NCBI GenBank assembly: GCA_002007745.1
Contig: CP019882.1
Coordinates: forward strand, 2,976,001 to 3,040,000
Direction of reading: 5' to 3'
Source of the DNA: Mycolicibacterium litorale
GTDB taxonomy: Bacteria; Actinomycetota; Actinomycetes; Mycobacteriales; Mycobacteriaceae
DNA length: 64,000 nucleotides
The notes below the pieces were generated by a model that made no database searches, was not told the DNA's origin, and saw only the letters and a program-made list of their open reading frames with translations. This document shows positions 55,491-64,000 of this stretch, piece by piece. The translations under genes and the position numbers were made by a program. How positions within the stretch are numbered: the stretch's first letter is position 1; each line of letters starts with the position of its first letter.

Positions 55491-57242
55491 GTGACCAGTT
55501 CAACGCACCGGCTCAAGAGCGCGAAATGGTTTGCGGGCCAGAATGTCCCGGGCTTCGTGCACCGTTCGGCGATGCGGGCCTCGGGATTCTCCCGGATGGC
55601 GATCGACGGCAGGCCCATCGTCGGCATCTGTAACTCGTGGTCGGAAGTCGTCAACTGCAACATGCACTTTCGTGGGATGGCCGATTCGGTTCGGCGGGGC
55701 GTGCTGGCGGCCGGCGGCTATCCGCTCGAGTTTCCCACCATCTCCCTCGGCGAACAGCTGATGAAGCCGACGACGATGCTGTTCCGCAACCTGATGGCGA
55801 TGGACGTCGAGGAATCGATCCGGGCGTATCCGTTCGACGCGGTCGTCTTGCTGGGCGGTTGCGACAAGACGGTGCCGGCCCAGTTGATGGGGGCCGCAAG
55901 TGCCGACGTCCCGGCGATTGTGCTCACCGGCGGGCCGGCGTCCCCGGCGGTGTTCAACGGCAAGCAACTCGGGGTGGGCACCGACCTGTGGAAGTACACC
56001 GACGAGGTGCGGGCCGGGCGGATGCCGATGTCGGAATACGAGCGCCTGGAGTCGGCGGCCGGGCCCTCGCGCGGGCACTGCCCGGAGATGGGCACCGCGT
56101 CGACGATGGCCACCCTGGTCGAGGGTCTCGGCATGACCCTGCCGGGCGCCGCGGCCGTACCGGCGATGGATTCCCGTCGGCTCCAGGTCGCCGAGATGGT
56201 CGGCGCCCGGGCGGTGAGCTTGGCCACCGAGGGGCTGCGGCCGTCCCAGGTGCTCACCGCGGAGGCGTTCGACAACGCCATCACGCTGATGCTGGCGGTG
56301 GGCGGCTCGACCAATGCGGTCGTGCACCTGCTGGCGCTGGCCGGCCGGGCCGGCATCGAATTGTCGCTGGACCGGTTTCATGAATTGTCCGCCCGCACTC
56401 CGCTGGTGGTCAACGTGCGCCCGGCCGGGCAGCACCTGGTCGAGCAGGTCTTCCACGCCGGCGGAATCCCCGCCGTCATGAAGGCGATCGAGCCGTTGCT
56501 GCACACCGAGGCGTTGACCGTCACCGGCAAGACCGTCGCCGACAATCTGCCCGACCGGGCCGGCACCGATCCCACGGTGATCGCGGACCTGAACACACCG
56601 TTCCAGCCGCCCCAGGGACTTTCGGTGGTGCGGGGCAATCTCGCCCCCAACGGGGCGGTGATCAAGTCCAGCGCCGCCACCGCGGATCTGCTGGTGCACC
56701 GCGGACCGGCGGTTGTCTTCGACGACATGGCCGACATGATGCGTCGCTTCGACGACCCCGATCTCGACGTGACCGCGGACTCGGTGCTGGTGCTGCGCAG
56801 TGCCGGGCCGCGCGGCGCGCCCGGGATGCCGGAGTGGGGTCAGCTGCCCATCCCCAGCAAGCTGCTCGCCCAGGGAGTCACCGACATGGTCCGGATCTCC
56901 GATGCTCGGATGAGCGGAACCGCCTACGGCACGTGCGTGTTACATGTCAGCCCGGAATCCGCGGTGGGCGGTCCGCTGGCCCTGGTGCGCGACGGGGACA
57001 TGATCGTGCTCGACGCTCACGCCGGCCGACTCGATGTCCTGCTCAGCGATGACGAGCTCGCCCAGCGGCGCCGGGAGCTACCCGATCCGGGCCCGGGGCC
57101 GGGTCGTGGCTACACGGCCCTCTACACCGAGCGGGTTCTGCAGGCCGACCGGGGATGCGATTTCGATTTCCTGGTGGGGCGGTCCGAGGCCCCCGAAGAC
57201 GAGCCCGACGCGATCTTCGACGGCTGGGTCGGCGGCTGGTAG
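55491..57242 (+). CDS. IlvD/Edd-family Fe-S dehydratase
   Basis: A 583-aa dehydratase. Iron-sulfur ligand candidates are C47 or C56 (GICNSWSEVVNC), C124 (LLGGCDKTVPAQ) and C197 (SRGHCPEMGTAS). The C-terminal domain has SDARMSGTAYGTCVLHVSPE. The sequence order fits the sugar-acid branch (arabinonate/xylonate-type dehydratases) more than IlvD itself, although the operon contains no sugar genes. It dehydrates a 2,3-dihydroxy acid to a 2-oxo acid. Start GTG 55491. Such a 2-keto acid could feed the aldolase/acetaldehyde dehydrogenase pair upstream. Confidence 0.9.
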   Translation: MTSSTHRLKSAKWFAGQNVPGFVHRSAMRASGFSRMAIDGRPIVGICNSWSEVVNCNMHFRGMADSVRRGVLAAGGYPLEFPTISLGEQLMKPTTMLFRNLMAMDVEESIRAYPFDAVVLLGGCDKTVPAQLMGAASADVPAIVLTGGPASPAVFNGKQLGVGTDLWKYTDEVRAGRMPMSEYERLESAAGPSRGHCPEMGTASTMATLVEGLGMTLPGAAAVPAMDSRRLQVAEMVGARAVSLATEGLRPSQVLTAEAFDNAITLMLAVGGSTNAVVHLLALAGRAGIELSLDRFHELSARTPLVVNVRPAGQHLVEQVFHAGGIPAVMKAIEPLLHTEALTVTGKTVADNLPDRAGTDPTVIADLNTPFQPPQGLSVVRGNLAPNGAVIKSSAATADLLVHRGPAVVFDDMADMMRRFDDPDLDVTADSVLVLRSAGPRGAPGMPEWGQLPIPSKLLAQGVTDMVRISDARMSGTAYGTCVLHVSPESAVGGPLALVRDGDMIVLDAHAGRLDVLLSDDELAQRRRELPDPGPGPGRGYTALYTERVLQADRGCDFDFLVGRSEAPEDEPDAIFDGWVGGW

Positions 57243-57245
57243 CGC

Positions 57246-57818
57246 TCAGTCGAGTTCGGCGGCCGCTGCCTTCAAGTCCCGCAGGGCCGCGCACGCCAGC
57301 TCACCGAGATCGTCGACGCCGCCCGGCTCTCCCCACTGTGCATACGCCGATTTGAAGGCCAGCGCACCGAGTTCGGCAGCCAGGGCCGCGGTCGGCGGCG
57401 CGACACCACGCCGCTGCAGCGCCTCGGCCATCGCCGTGGACAGGCCGATTTGCTTGAGCGCGTTGCGTGCCTGCAGTTCGCTGCTGGCGGCGATCGCGGC
57501 CTTCAGGCGGGGCGCCAGCTCACGGTTGAACGAGGTGAACGCCGCGGACGCGGACTTCAGCCCGGCGCACACCGCCTCCAGCGGTGAGTCCCCGGGCGGC
57601 GCTGCGGCGATGCCGTCGCGCAGGAGTTGGGCGATGGCGTCCTGGCCGGCTGCCAGCACATCGCGCTTATCCGGGAAGTGCCGGAAGAAGGTGCTTTTCG
57701 TCAATCCGGCTCGTTCGGCGATTTCTGCAACGGTTGTCTGGTCGTAACCGCGTTCGTTGAACAGGTCCAATGCGGCCGCCACCAGGCGCTCACGCGCGTC
57801 GGGCTGCCACCGTGCCAT
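57246..57818 (-). CDS. TetR-family regulator
   Basis: A 190-aa regulator, ARERLVAAALDLFNERGYDQ then VAEIAERAGLTKSTFFRHFP as HTH, with a typical TetR C-domain. It is convergent with the dehydratase gene (3 bp between stops) and divergent from the SDR-like gene; the 86 bp between the latter holds two operators. It most likely represses the SDR-like gene and itself. Confidence 0.93.
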   Translation of the reverse strand: MARWQPDARERLVAAALDLFNERGYDQTTVAEIAERAGLTKSTFFRHFPDKRDVLAAGQDAIAQLLRDGIAAAPPGDSPLEAVCAGLKSASAAFTSFNRELAPRLKAAIAASSELQARNALKQIGLSTAMAEALQRRGVAPPTAALAAELGALAFKSAYAQWGEPGGVDDLGELACAALRDLKAAAAELD

Positions 57819-57830
57819 ACCGGGATCCTA

Positions 57831-57858
57831 CCGTGACGGGACCATAGTCCCGTCACGG
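57831..57858. promoter_or_regulatory. TetR operator 1, 12-4-12 perfect palindrome
   Basis: CCGTGACGGGAC, spacer CATA, GTCCCGTCACGG. It ends close to the TetR start (57818) and overlaps its promoter region. Confidence 0.8.
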
Positions 57859-57864
57859 TGTACG

Positions 57865-57888
57865 GTGATGGGACTGTAGTCTCATCAC
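57865..57888. promoter_or_regulatory. TetR operator 2, 10-4-10 palindrome with one mismatch
   Basis: GTGATGGGAC, spacer TGTA, GTCTCATCAC; 9 of 10 positions pair. It shares the GTGAyGGGAC half-site with operator 1, 34 bp centre to centre, and ends 16 bp before the SDR-like start. Confidence 0.78.
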
Positions 57889-57904
57889 TCGATAGGAGTA
57901 CCTC

Positions 57905-58786
57905 ATGCGCGTGTTCGTCACCGGCGCCAGCGGCGGAATCGGCTCAGCCGTCGTCACCGAACTCCACCGGGCCGGCCACCAAGTCGTCGGCCTGGCCAGG
58001 TCGGAGCAGGCAGCAGCGACCGTCACCGCGCTCGGCGCCGAGCCACTGTCGGGCAGCGTCACCGACCTCGACGTCCTCGCGGCGGCCGCCACCGACGCCG
58101 ATGGCGTCATCTATCTCGCCTTCTCCCACGACTTCAGCCAGTTCGGCGATGCCGCCGGCGACGAGGCCCGCGCGGTCACCGCGATCGGCGAAGCGCTTGC
58201 CGGAACCGGCAAGCCGTTGGTGTTGGCCAACGGCACACCGGTAGCCCCTGGCCGGCCCAGCACCGAGGACGATCCGTTCAACACCGAGGGGCCGATGGCC
58301 GCACGCGGACGCACCGGGCAGGCCGCGGTCGATCTGGCCACGCGAGGTGTGCGGTCCTCGGTGGTGCGGTTGCCCCGGTCGGTGCACGACGCCGGGGGGC
58401 GCTACGGTTTCGCCGGTCTGCTGATCCAGGCCGCGCAACGCAGTGGAGTGTCGGCGTATCTGGGCAACGGGGAACAGCGGTGGCCCGCCGTGCACCGCGA
58501 CGATGCGGCCCCGCTGTTCCGCATCGCGCTCGAACAGGCCCCTGCCGGTTCGGTTCTGCACGCGGTCGGTGACGAAGGCGACCCGATGCGGGCGATCGCC
58601 GAGGCGATCGGCCGTCGGCTCGGCCTGCCCGTGGAATCCGCCCCCGCCGAGAGTTTCGGCCCACTGGGCGCCCTCTTCGCCATCGACCAACCGTCGACCA
58701 GCACCCTGACCCAGCAACGGTTCGACTGGAAGCCCAACCATCCGAGCCTGCTCGACGAACTCGCGTCCGGTGCCTATCCGCAATGA
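57905..58786 (+). CDS. atypical SDR / NAD-dependent epimerase-like protein
   Basis: A 293-aa extended-SDR-like protein. N-terminal MRVFVTGASGGIGSAVVTEL is the nucleotide-binding motif; LANGTPVAPGRPSTEDDPF and the QAAVDLATRGVRSSVVRLPR segment follow atypical SDR members, and a canonical YxxxK is not evident. Substrate unknown. Regulated, by position, by the divergent TetR gene. The 3' end overlaps the convergent amidohydrolase gene by 13 bp. Confidence 0.88.
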   Translation: MRVFVTGASGGIGSAVVTELHRAGHQVVGLARSEQAAATVTALGAEPLSGSVTDLDVLAAAATDADGVIYLAFSHDFSQFGDAAGDEARAVTAIGEALAGTGKPLVLANGTPVAPGRPSTEDDPFNTEGPMAARGRTGQAAVDLATRGVRSSVVRLPRSVHDAGGRYGFAGLLIQAAQRSGVSAYLGNGEQRWPAVHRDDAAPLFRIALEQAPAGSVLHAVGDEGDPMRAIAEAIGRRLGLPVESAPAESFGPLGALFAIDQPSTSTLTQQRFDWKPNHPSLLDELASGAYPQ

Positions 58787-59976
58787 GCAGCTGCCGTGTC
58801 CTTGACCACGGCACCTTCGAGCATCACCAGCACCGGAGACCTCAACGCGGCCAGATCCGTCAGCGGATCGCCGTCCACCACCAGCAGGTCCGCCGACCAT
58901 CCGGGGATGAGTGCACCGAATTTTGCTCCCGGTGAGGCGATTTGAGCGGAATCCCGGGTAGCCGCGCGCAGTGCCCGCTGCGCCGAGATGCCGTAGGTGG
59001 TGAACTCGGTGATTTCGTCGACCATGTCGCCGTAGCCGTCGGTTCCGGTGCCGTAGCAAACGCCGGCGCGCAGTGCGGCCTCGAACGATCGGCGGTGCAC
59101 GTCGAGAATGCCGTCGGCGATCCGGACCCACTCCGCTGAAAGCCCCCACTGGGCGCCCTTTTTAGCGATGTTCACCATTGTCGACAAGGTCGGCACCAGC
59201 TTCACGCCGTTGTTCGCCATGAATTCGGCTTGGAGTTGTGTGAGGTAGATGCCGTGTTCGATGCAGTGCACGCCGGCCTGCAGTGCATTCTCGATGCCCT
59301 CCACGCCGTCGGCGTGGGCGGCAACGTACTTTCGGGCGGAGTTCGCCACCCCCACCACTGCGGCAAGCTCCTCGACGGTCAGCTCGGGGTGGGTGGGGTC
59401 TTCGCCGGTCCGCACGGTTCCCACTCCGCCGCTGGCCATGACCTTGATGAAGTCGGCACCCGCCGCGAGCTGACGCCGCGCAGCACGCGTGCATTCCGCG
59501 GGACCGTCAGCCTCGATGCCCGCGCCCAGCCCGTGTCCGCCGGTCATGGTGATGGCTTCACCGGCACACACCATCCGCGGGCCCGCCAGGAACCCCTCCC
59601 GCATGGCTCGGCGCACGACGAGGTCGATTCCCCGGTGCATTCCGGGTACTCGGACCGTCGTCACTCCGGCGGCCAGCGTCAGCCGGCTGTAGTGGGCAAA
59701 GACCGTCGCCCACATGCCATCCGGCTCGGTGAGACCGTCCAGGCCTTCACCGAACCGGCTGCGGCCCAGCAGGTGGTCATGACAGTCCACCAGCCCGGGC
59801 AGGATGGTCATGCCGGGGAAGGACAGCCGCGCCGTTCCGGGAGGCACCCCGAGGCCGGTCGCGGTCCCGACGGCGTCGATGACTCCATCTCGGATCAGCA
59901 CCGCGCCATCGACGATGGGATCGAGGTCGTCGCCGGCCAGCACACAGCCGGCGCTGATCAGGATCGGGGCGGTCAT
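58774..59976 (-). CDS. imidazolonepropionase-like amidohydrolase
   Basis: A 400-aa metal-dependent amidohydrolase with the composite domain at both ends (MTAPILISAGCVLAGDDLDP; ADLLVVDGDPLTDLAALRSP) and TIM barrel between. Metal ligands: H66-x-H68 (GLVDCHDHLLG), the region ADFIKVMASGG, AHADGVEGIENALQAGVHCI with H residues, and YGTGTDGYGD. The class hydrolyses cyclic amides or dipeptides. It is 4 bp overlapped with the hydantoinase B gene, so it probably acts in the same pathway. Confidence 0.9.
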   Translation of the reverse strand: MTAPILISAGCVLAGDDLDPIVDGAVLIRDGVIDAVGTATGLGVPPGTARLSFPGMTILPGLVDCHDHLLGRSRFGEGLDGLTEPDGMWATVFAHYSRLTLAAGVTTVRVPGMHRGIDLVVRRAMREGFLAGPRMVCAGEAITMTGGHGLGAGIEADGPAECTRAARRQLAAGADFIKVMASGGVGTVRTGEDPTHPELTVEELAAVVGVANSARKYVAAHADGVEGIENALQAGVHCIEHGIYLTQLQAEFMANNGVKLVPTLSTMVNIAKKGAQWGLSAEWVRIADGILDVHRRSFEAALRAGVCYGTGTDGYGDMVDEITEFTTYGISAQRALRAATRDSAQIASPGAKFGALIPGWSADLLVVDGDPLTDLAALRSPVLVMLEGAVVKDTAAAHCG

Positions 59977-61583
59977 CTGGCGGTGTCTTTCGCCGTCGCG
60001 GGGTCGCCGAATCCCCCGCCCCCGGCGGTGACTATGGCGACCTCGTCGCCGGCGTCCAACGCCAACCCATCAGACTTGAGGATCAGCCGGTCGGCGTCGG
60101 CGTCGGCGCCACGCACCCGTACATAGGCCGTCGCGCCCGGCTCGCCCCCGGCCAGCCCCCAGGGCGGCGTGCTCACCCGGTCTATCCAGACCCGCATCGT
60201 TGCCGGAGCGGTCATCCGATAGGACCGGACGATACCGTCACCACCGCGGAATTCGCCGGCGCCACCAGAACCGTGCCGAATTCCCGCACCGGTCACCACA
60301 ACCGGGTACCGCGACTCCAGCAACTCGATCGAATAGTTCTTGAAGCTGCCGTTGGTGAGGTCGATGACTGCGGTGGCACCGGGATAGCCGAGCCCGGCGC
60401 CCCAACCACCGGCATGCGCTTCACCAAGAATCTTCAGTTCACCGCTCCGCTGGTCCTCCCAGATGAATTCGCTGATGGTGTCCCCGTACTGTCCCGCGCA
60501 GACGCGTTCCGGCAGCACGTCGGCGAAGGCGTTCATCACCAGGTCCATCAGCAACACGGCCGACGCCGCGTAGTTGCCGCACGCAGCCGGTTCCTCCGCA
60601 CGCAGGAAACAGCCCTTCGGCACGGCGACGGCCACCGGCCGGAAGGTTCCGCCGTCGGGCGGCCGATCCCCGCCCAGGATCAGCCGCAACGCGACCCGCA
60701 CCGACGAAATCGTCTGTGACTCGCCACAGTTGATAGCTCCGCGCACCATCGGACTGGTGCCGCTGAGGTCGACGGTGAGCTCCTCTCCGTCGACGGTGAC
60801 GGTGACCTCGATGACGACGGGCGTGCCGATGTCGACACCATCGTCGTCCAGGCTGCCCTCGGCGTGGTAGACGCCGTCGGGAATCGCGGCGATCGCCTGG
60901 CGAGTGGTCTGCTCGCTGTAGGCGAAGATCGCGTCGCGGGTGCGCTCCAGCACGTCGACGCCCCAGCGTTCGGCGATGTCGGTCATCCGTTGCACCCCGG
61001 TGCGGACTGCCGCAGCCATGGCGTGCACGTCGCCGATGAGTTCGTCCTTGCTTCGGGAATTGCGCCGTAGCACGTCGAGGATGTCGCGGCAGGGACCGTC
61101 GGCGTCGAAGATCCTGACCGGTCCCAACCGCAGGCCTTCGTGGTAGATGGTGGTACTGGCCATCCCGCCGCCGGGCTCGACACTGCCGAGATCGACCATA
61201 TGTGCTCGCGCCACGGCATAACCGATCAGGCGCGAACGCCACAGCACCGGCGCGAACGCCGTGCAGTCCTGCATATGCGTTCCTTGGACGTAGGAGTCGT
61301 TGAGCAGGTAGATGTCGCCGGCGCGCATGGTTGCGGGCCCGCCGCGAAGTTCTACCGAATCGGCAACCGCCTGGCCGAGATTGCCCAGGAACAACGGCAG
61401 CCCGGTCGACAGCGCAATCACCTCGGCGTTGGCGTCGAGGAGACCGATTGCGCAGTCTTCACTTTCGTAGATCGTCGGGGTGTATGCCGAGCGCACCAGG
61501 GTTACGCGCATGTCCTCGGCTGCAGCGAGCAGACGGTTGCGGATGATCTCGAGTGTCGCCGGATCGGGGGTGTGCTGGTTCAT
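59973..61583 (-). CDS. hydantoinase/oxoprolinase B-family subunit
   Basis: A 536-aa HyuB-type protein: TLEIIRNRLLAAAEDMRVTL, YLLNDSYVQGTHMQDCTAFA, GSVEPGGGMASTTIYHEGLR, and the C-terminal GIRHGSGGAGEFRGGDGIVR and TAGGGGFGDP are all family features. With subunit A it makes an ATP-dependent ring-opening amidase (N-methylhydantoinase, 5-oxoprolinase, acetone carboxylase relatives). It overlaps the amidohydrolase and HyuA genes by 4 bp each. Confidence 0.94.
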   Translation of the reverse strand: MNQHTPDPATLEIIRNRLLAAAEDMRVTLVRSAYTPTIYESEDCAIGLLDANAEVIALSTGLPLFLGNLGQAVADSVELRGGPATMRAGDIYLLNDSYVQGTHMQDCTAFAPVLWRSRLIGYAVARAHMVDLGSVEPGGGMASTTIYHEGLRLGPVRIFDADGPCRDILDVLRRNSRSKDELIGDVHAMAAAVRTGVQRMTDIAERWGVDVLERTRDAIFAYSEQTTRQAIAAIPDGVYHAEGSLDDDGVDIGTPVVIEVTVTVDGEELTVDLSGTSPMVRGAINCGESQTISSVRVALRLILGGDRPPDGGTFRPVAVAVPKGCFLRAEEPAACGNYAASAVLLMDLVMNAFADVLPERVCAGQYGDTISEFIWEDQRSGELKILGEAHAGGWGAGLGYPGATAVIDLTNGSFKNYSIELLESRYPVVVTGAGIRHGSGGAGEFRGGDGIVRSYRMTAPATMRVWIDRVSTPPWGLAGGEPGATAYVRVRGADADADRLILKSDGLALDAGDEVAIVTAGGGGFGDPATAKDTAR

Positions 61584-63576
61584 ACCGTGCCTCGGTCGAT
61601 GGTCAGGGTTCGCAGCGGGCCACGACGGACGTGCCAGCCTGGCGGAACGAATGTTGTCGAGCCGGACTCGCGGATTATCGCCGGGCCCGCGATGGAGGTG
61701 TCGTCGTCGAGCGTCTGGCGGTCGCAGACCGTCGCCTCGACGGCAACACCGCCACAGATCACCTGCGCCCGGATCGCCGGTGTGCCGCGAGTTTCGGCGG
61801 TGGGTTCGGCCGCGATCACAGGGGTTCGTGCCCCACGGCTGCCATCCGCACGGTCACGAACTCAACGGGCGGGTGTCCGGCCACGACGCCGTGCGTCGCC
61901 GCGTAATCGTCGCGGAAGCGCTCTTCCCAGTCCTCGATCGGGGAACCGATCGGCAGCAGGACCGTCACGCTGAACTGCTGGCCGGTGTAGCGAAGGTCGG
62001 CGGCAGCCAGATAGGTGGCCCGGTCCGGGTCAAGGCCGTCGGCGGCGGCAAGTTCGCGGCAGCGCTTCCGTAGATCGGCGTGAATCTGCTGCAGCGCATC
62101 GCTGGTGAGCTCGCCGGACAGGGCATGGGACACGTCGTGACGGACGGGGGCGTGCAACATGCCCCAGGCGGAGAAGACGCCGGGCGCCGGCGGAATGATC
62201 ACCTGGGTCACGCCGAGCTCCTCGCCGAGTGCCACCGCGTGCAGCGGGCCTGCCCCGCCGAACGCGAGCAGCGCGAAGTCCCGCGGGTCGTATCCGCGTC
62301 GTACCGTGATGGAGCGCAGGGCATCCGCCATGCGCGCATCGGTGATGTCGACGACCGACTGCGCCGCCTCCTGCAGTGTCAGCCCTAGTTCCGCGGCGAG
62401 GGGCGTCATCGCAGCACAGGCCGCAGCGCGGTCCAGGGTGAGTGCGTCGCCGGCCAGCCCGCCGTGGCCGAGCCGGTTGAGGATGACATTCGCATCGGTC
62501 ACGGTGGGTTCGCTGCCGCCTCGCCCGTAGCAGGCCGGGCCTGGATCGGCTCCGGCGCTCTGCGGGCCGGTGTGCAGGTTGCCGTTGTCCACCCACGCTA
62601 TCGAACCGCCGCCGGCCGGGATGGTGACCAGGTCGACAACGGGCATCAGGATGGGCAGTTCGTCGACAGCGAGTTCGGTGGACAGTTTCAGCTGGTGATC
62701 AACGATGACCGTCGCATCGAGCGAAGTACCGCCCATATCGATGGCCAGCAGATGGTCGATGCCCAGTGCACGCGCGATGGTCTGGGCGCCGACGACTCCA
62801 CCGGCCGGCCCGGACAGCAGGGTCTGCATCGGCCGCTCCCGGGCGGTGGCGGCCGAGGCCACCCCGCCGCTGGAGCGCATCACCAGCAGTGGCCGCTGGA
62901 ATCCTCGCTTACGAAGTCCTTCGGTGACGCGCCCGAGGTAGTCGCCGACGATGGTCGCCACGTACGCGTTGACCACGGTGCTGGAGAACCGGTCGAACTC
63001 CCCGACCTGCGGAGCGACCAGGTGCGACAACGAGATCTGCAATCCCGGGTGTCGCCGGGCCAGGTGGTCTCCGATGACCAGTTCGTGGGCAGGATTACTG
63101 GTGGAGTGCAGCAGGCATACCGCCACCGACTCGATGCGTTCGCGCTCGATGAAGACCGAGATGTCCTCGAGATCTTCATGTACGAGTGGACGTTCGACGT
63201 CGCCGTTGTACAGGATTCGCTCACGTACCGAGCGGATGTCCCGCGGTCCGAGCAAGTGCGCGGGCGGGCTGTACTTCAGTTTCCAGATGTCGGTGCGCGC
63301 CGACCGACCGATCCGCAGGACGTCTTCGAAGCCACGGGTGGTGATCCCCAGGACCCGGGTTCCGGTGCGGGACAAGACGGCGTTGAGTCCGGCTGTCGTG
63401 CCGTTCACGATCGCCTCGACGTCGGCCATCCGCACGCTGGAATCCAGCGCGCCCAGCATCCCTTTGGCCGGGTCTTCGGGGTGACTGAGCTCCTTGTGAG
63501 CCGACAGTCGACCCGACGCGTCCAACGTCGCAACATCGGTGAACGTGCCACCGGCGTCAATGGCGACTCGAAGCAT
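61580..63576 (-). pseudogene. hydantoinase/oxoprolinase A-family subunit, one frameshift
   Basis: The main frame, 63576-61816 (586 aa), starts [20 protein letters not shown] after AGGAG and carries the ASKHA-type ATPase motifs (IDMGGTSLDATVIVD; LLAFGGAGPLHAVALGEELG). It ends prematurely at VGHEPL. A second frame, 61819-61580 (79 aa), supplies the missing C-terminus: TSIAGPAIIRESGSTTFVPP and GWHVRRGPLRTLTIDRGT. One extra base in the G4 run at 61821-61824 would fuse them into 665 aa, a normal HyuA length. Alternatively the GTG of the small ORF, overlapping the stop, is a re-initiation site and the subunit is split. Confidence 0.85.
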
Positions 63577-64000
63577 TTGTGTTCTCCTGTAATTGAAAGC
63601 GGTTGATCTGACCCACGTTCGGCGCGTCCCAGGGATGTGGTGGCACCGATGCCAGCAGCTCGACGGTGTATGCATCGATCGGATTGGCGAATACCTCATC
63701 GGCGTCGCCCGTTTCGACGATCCTGCCCTCGCGCATCACGGCGACCCGGTCACAGAGATAGGACACCACCGCGAGATCGTGTGAGATGAAGACGATCGAC
63801 ATGCCCAGGTTCGCGCGCAGATCCCGCAACAGGTTCAGGATGACCGCCTGCACCGAGACATCCAGCGCCGATACCGGCTCATCGGCCACCAGGATGTCTG
63901 GCTCGACGGCCAGCGCCCGCGCGATGCTCGCCCGCTGCCGCTGCCCGCCGGAGAGCTGGCGCGGCCGGGCATGTCGCAGACTGGGATCGAGACCCACGAG
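63557..64000 (-). CDS. ABC transporter ATPase, OppF/DppF type (C-terminal part, cut by window edge)
   Basis: The last 147 codons of a peptide-type importer ATPase: signature [16 protein letters not shown], Walker [14 protein letters not shown]-loop [10 protein letters not shown] and the family's C-terminal [15 protein letters not shown]. The N-terminus lies beyond 64000. Its end overlaps the HyuA start by 20 bp, so import and hydantoin-type hydrolysis appear cotranscribed. Confidence 0.93.
   Translation of the reverse strand, partial: LVGLDPSLRHARPRQLSGGQRQRASIARALAVEPDILVADEPVSALDVSVQAVILNLLRDLRANLGMSIVFISHDLAVVSYLCDRVAVMREGRIVETGDADEVFANPIDAYTVELLASVPPHPWDAPNVGQINRFQLQENTNASSRH

Noticed and set aside
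53768..55663. 631-codon minus-strand frame opposite the CrtI-like gene
   Set aside because: Antisense shadow; the plus strand has both FAD motifs and operon spacing.

Overview
The window looks like the chromosome of an environmental, probably fast-growing Mycobacterium (Mycolicibacterium). The DNA is GC-rich throughout and genes often overlap by 4 bp (ATGA/GTGA). Several products are typical of mycobacteria: a 767-aa isocitrate lyase of the long AceA2 type, a PknF-like Ser/Thr kinase, an orphan MCE protein, an MPT64-like secreted protein and many small secreted proteins. I saw no rRNA, tRNA, insertion sequence, prophage or CRISPR array.

Layout. 0-6.2 kb: a minus-strand operon for a peptide-type ABC importer (fused double ATPase, two permeases, an isochorismatase-fold hydrolase, lipoprotein binding protein, start of a further gene), divergent from a TetR regulator, with two copies of CTGTC-N4-GACAG between them. 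7-21.5 kb: housekeeping and envelope genes (PknF-like kinase, metal-dependent hydrolase plus PDR-type reductase, NDH-2-like reductase, PAP2 protein overlapping a DUF2993-like gene on the other strand, CrtI-like oxidoreductase, dtd, aldehyde dehydrogenase, NlpC/P60-like protein, ferredoxin, MCE protein). 22-34 kb: aceA, a frameshifted TetR gene, a Rieske oxygenase with a dihydrodipicolinate-reductase-like partner, secreted proteins, a GH13 enzyme, an NCS2 permease and a PHP phosphoesterase.

34.3-41.4 kb is a complete-looking 2-aminoethylphosphonate (AEP) catabolic locus. A HutC/PhnF-type GntR regulator and a PhnZ-type HD oxygenase read leftward. A FAD amine oxidase-like gene, a PhnX-like phosphonatase, and an AEP binding protein with ATPase and two permeases read rightward. 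One palindrome, TGGTCTATACCA, lies between the two arms. The FAD gene and the ATPase gene are interrupted by single-base frameshifts.

45.7-57.8 kb is a catabolic region. An IclR regulator faces an operon of an unknown TIM-barrel protein, acylating acetaldehyde dehydrogenase, 4-hydroxy-2-oxovalerate aldolase (frameshifted) and an APC permease; the same 13-bp palindrome lies at both divergent starts. It continues with TetR, aminobutyraldehyde dehydrogenase-like, HapK-like, CrtI-like and IlvD/Edd-like genes, then a TetR/SDR pair with two tandem operators. 58.8-64 kb reads leftward: amidohydrolase, hydantoinase/oxoprolinase B and A subunits (A frameshifted) and the end of a peptide-type ABC ATPase.

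A recurring oddity is that seven frameshifts in four genes (FAD oxidase, AEP ATPase with four, aldolase, HyuA) are each repaired by adding one G or C to a short homopolymer. Five of the seven lie within 3.6 kb of the AEP locus. They may be consensus errors or real decay; the annotation flags them without deciding.
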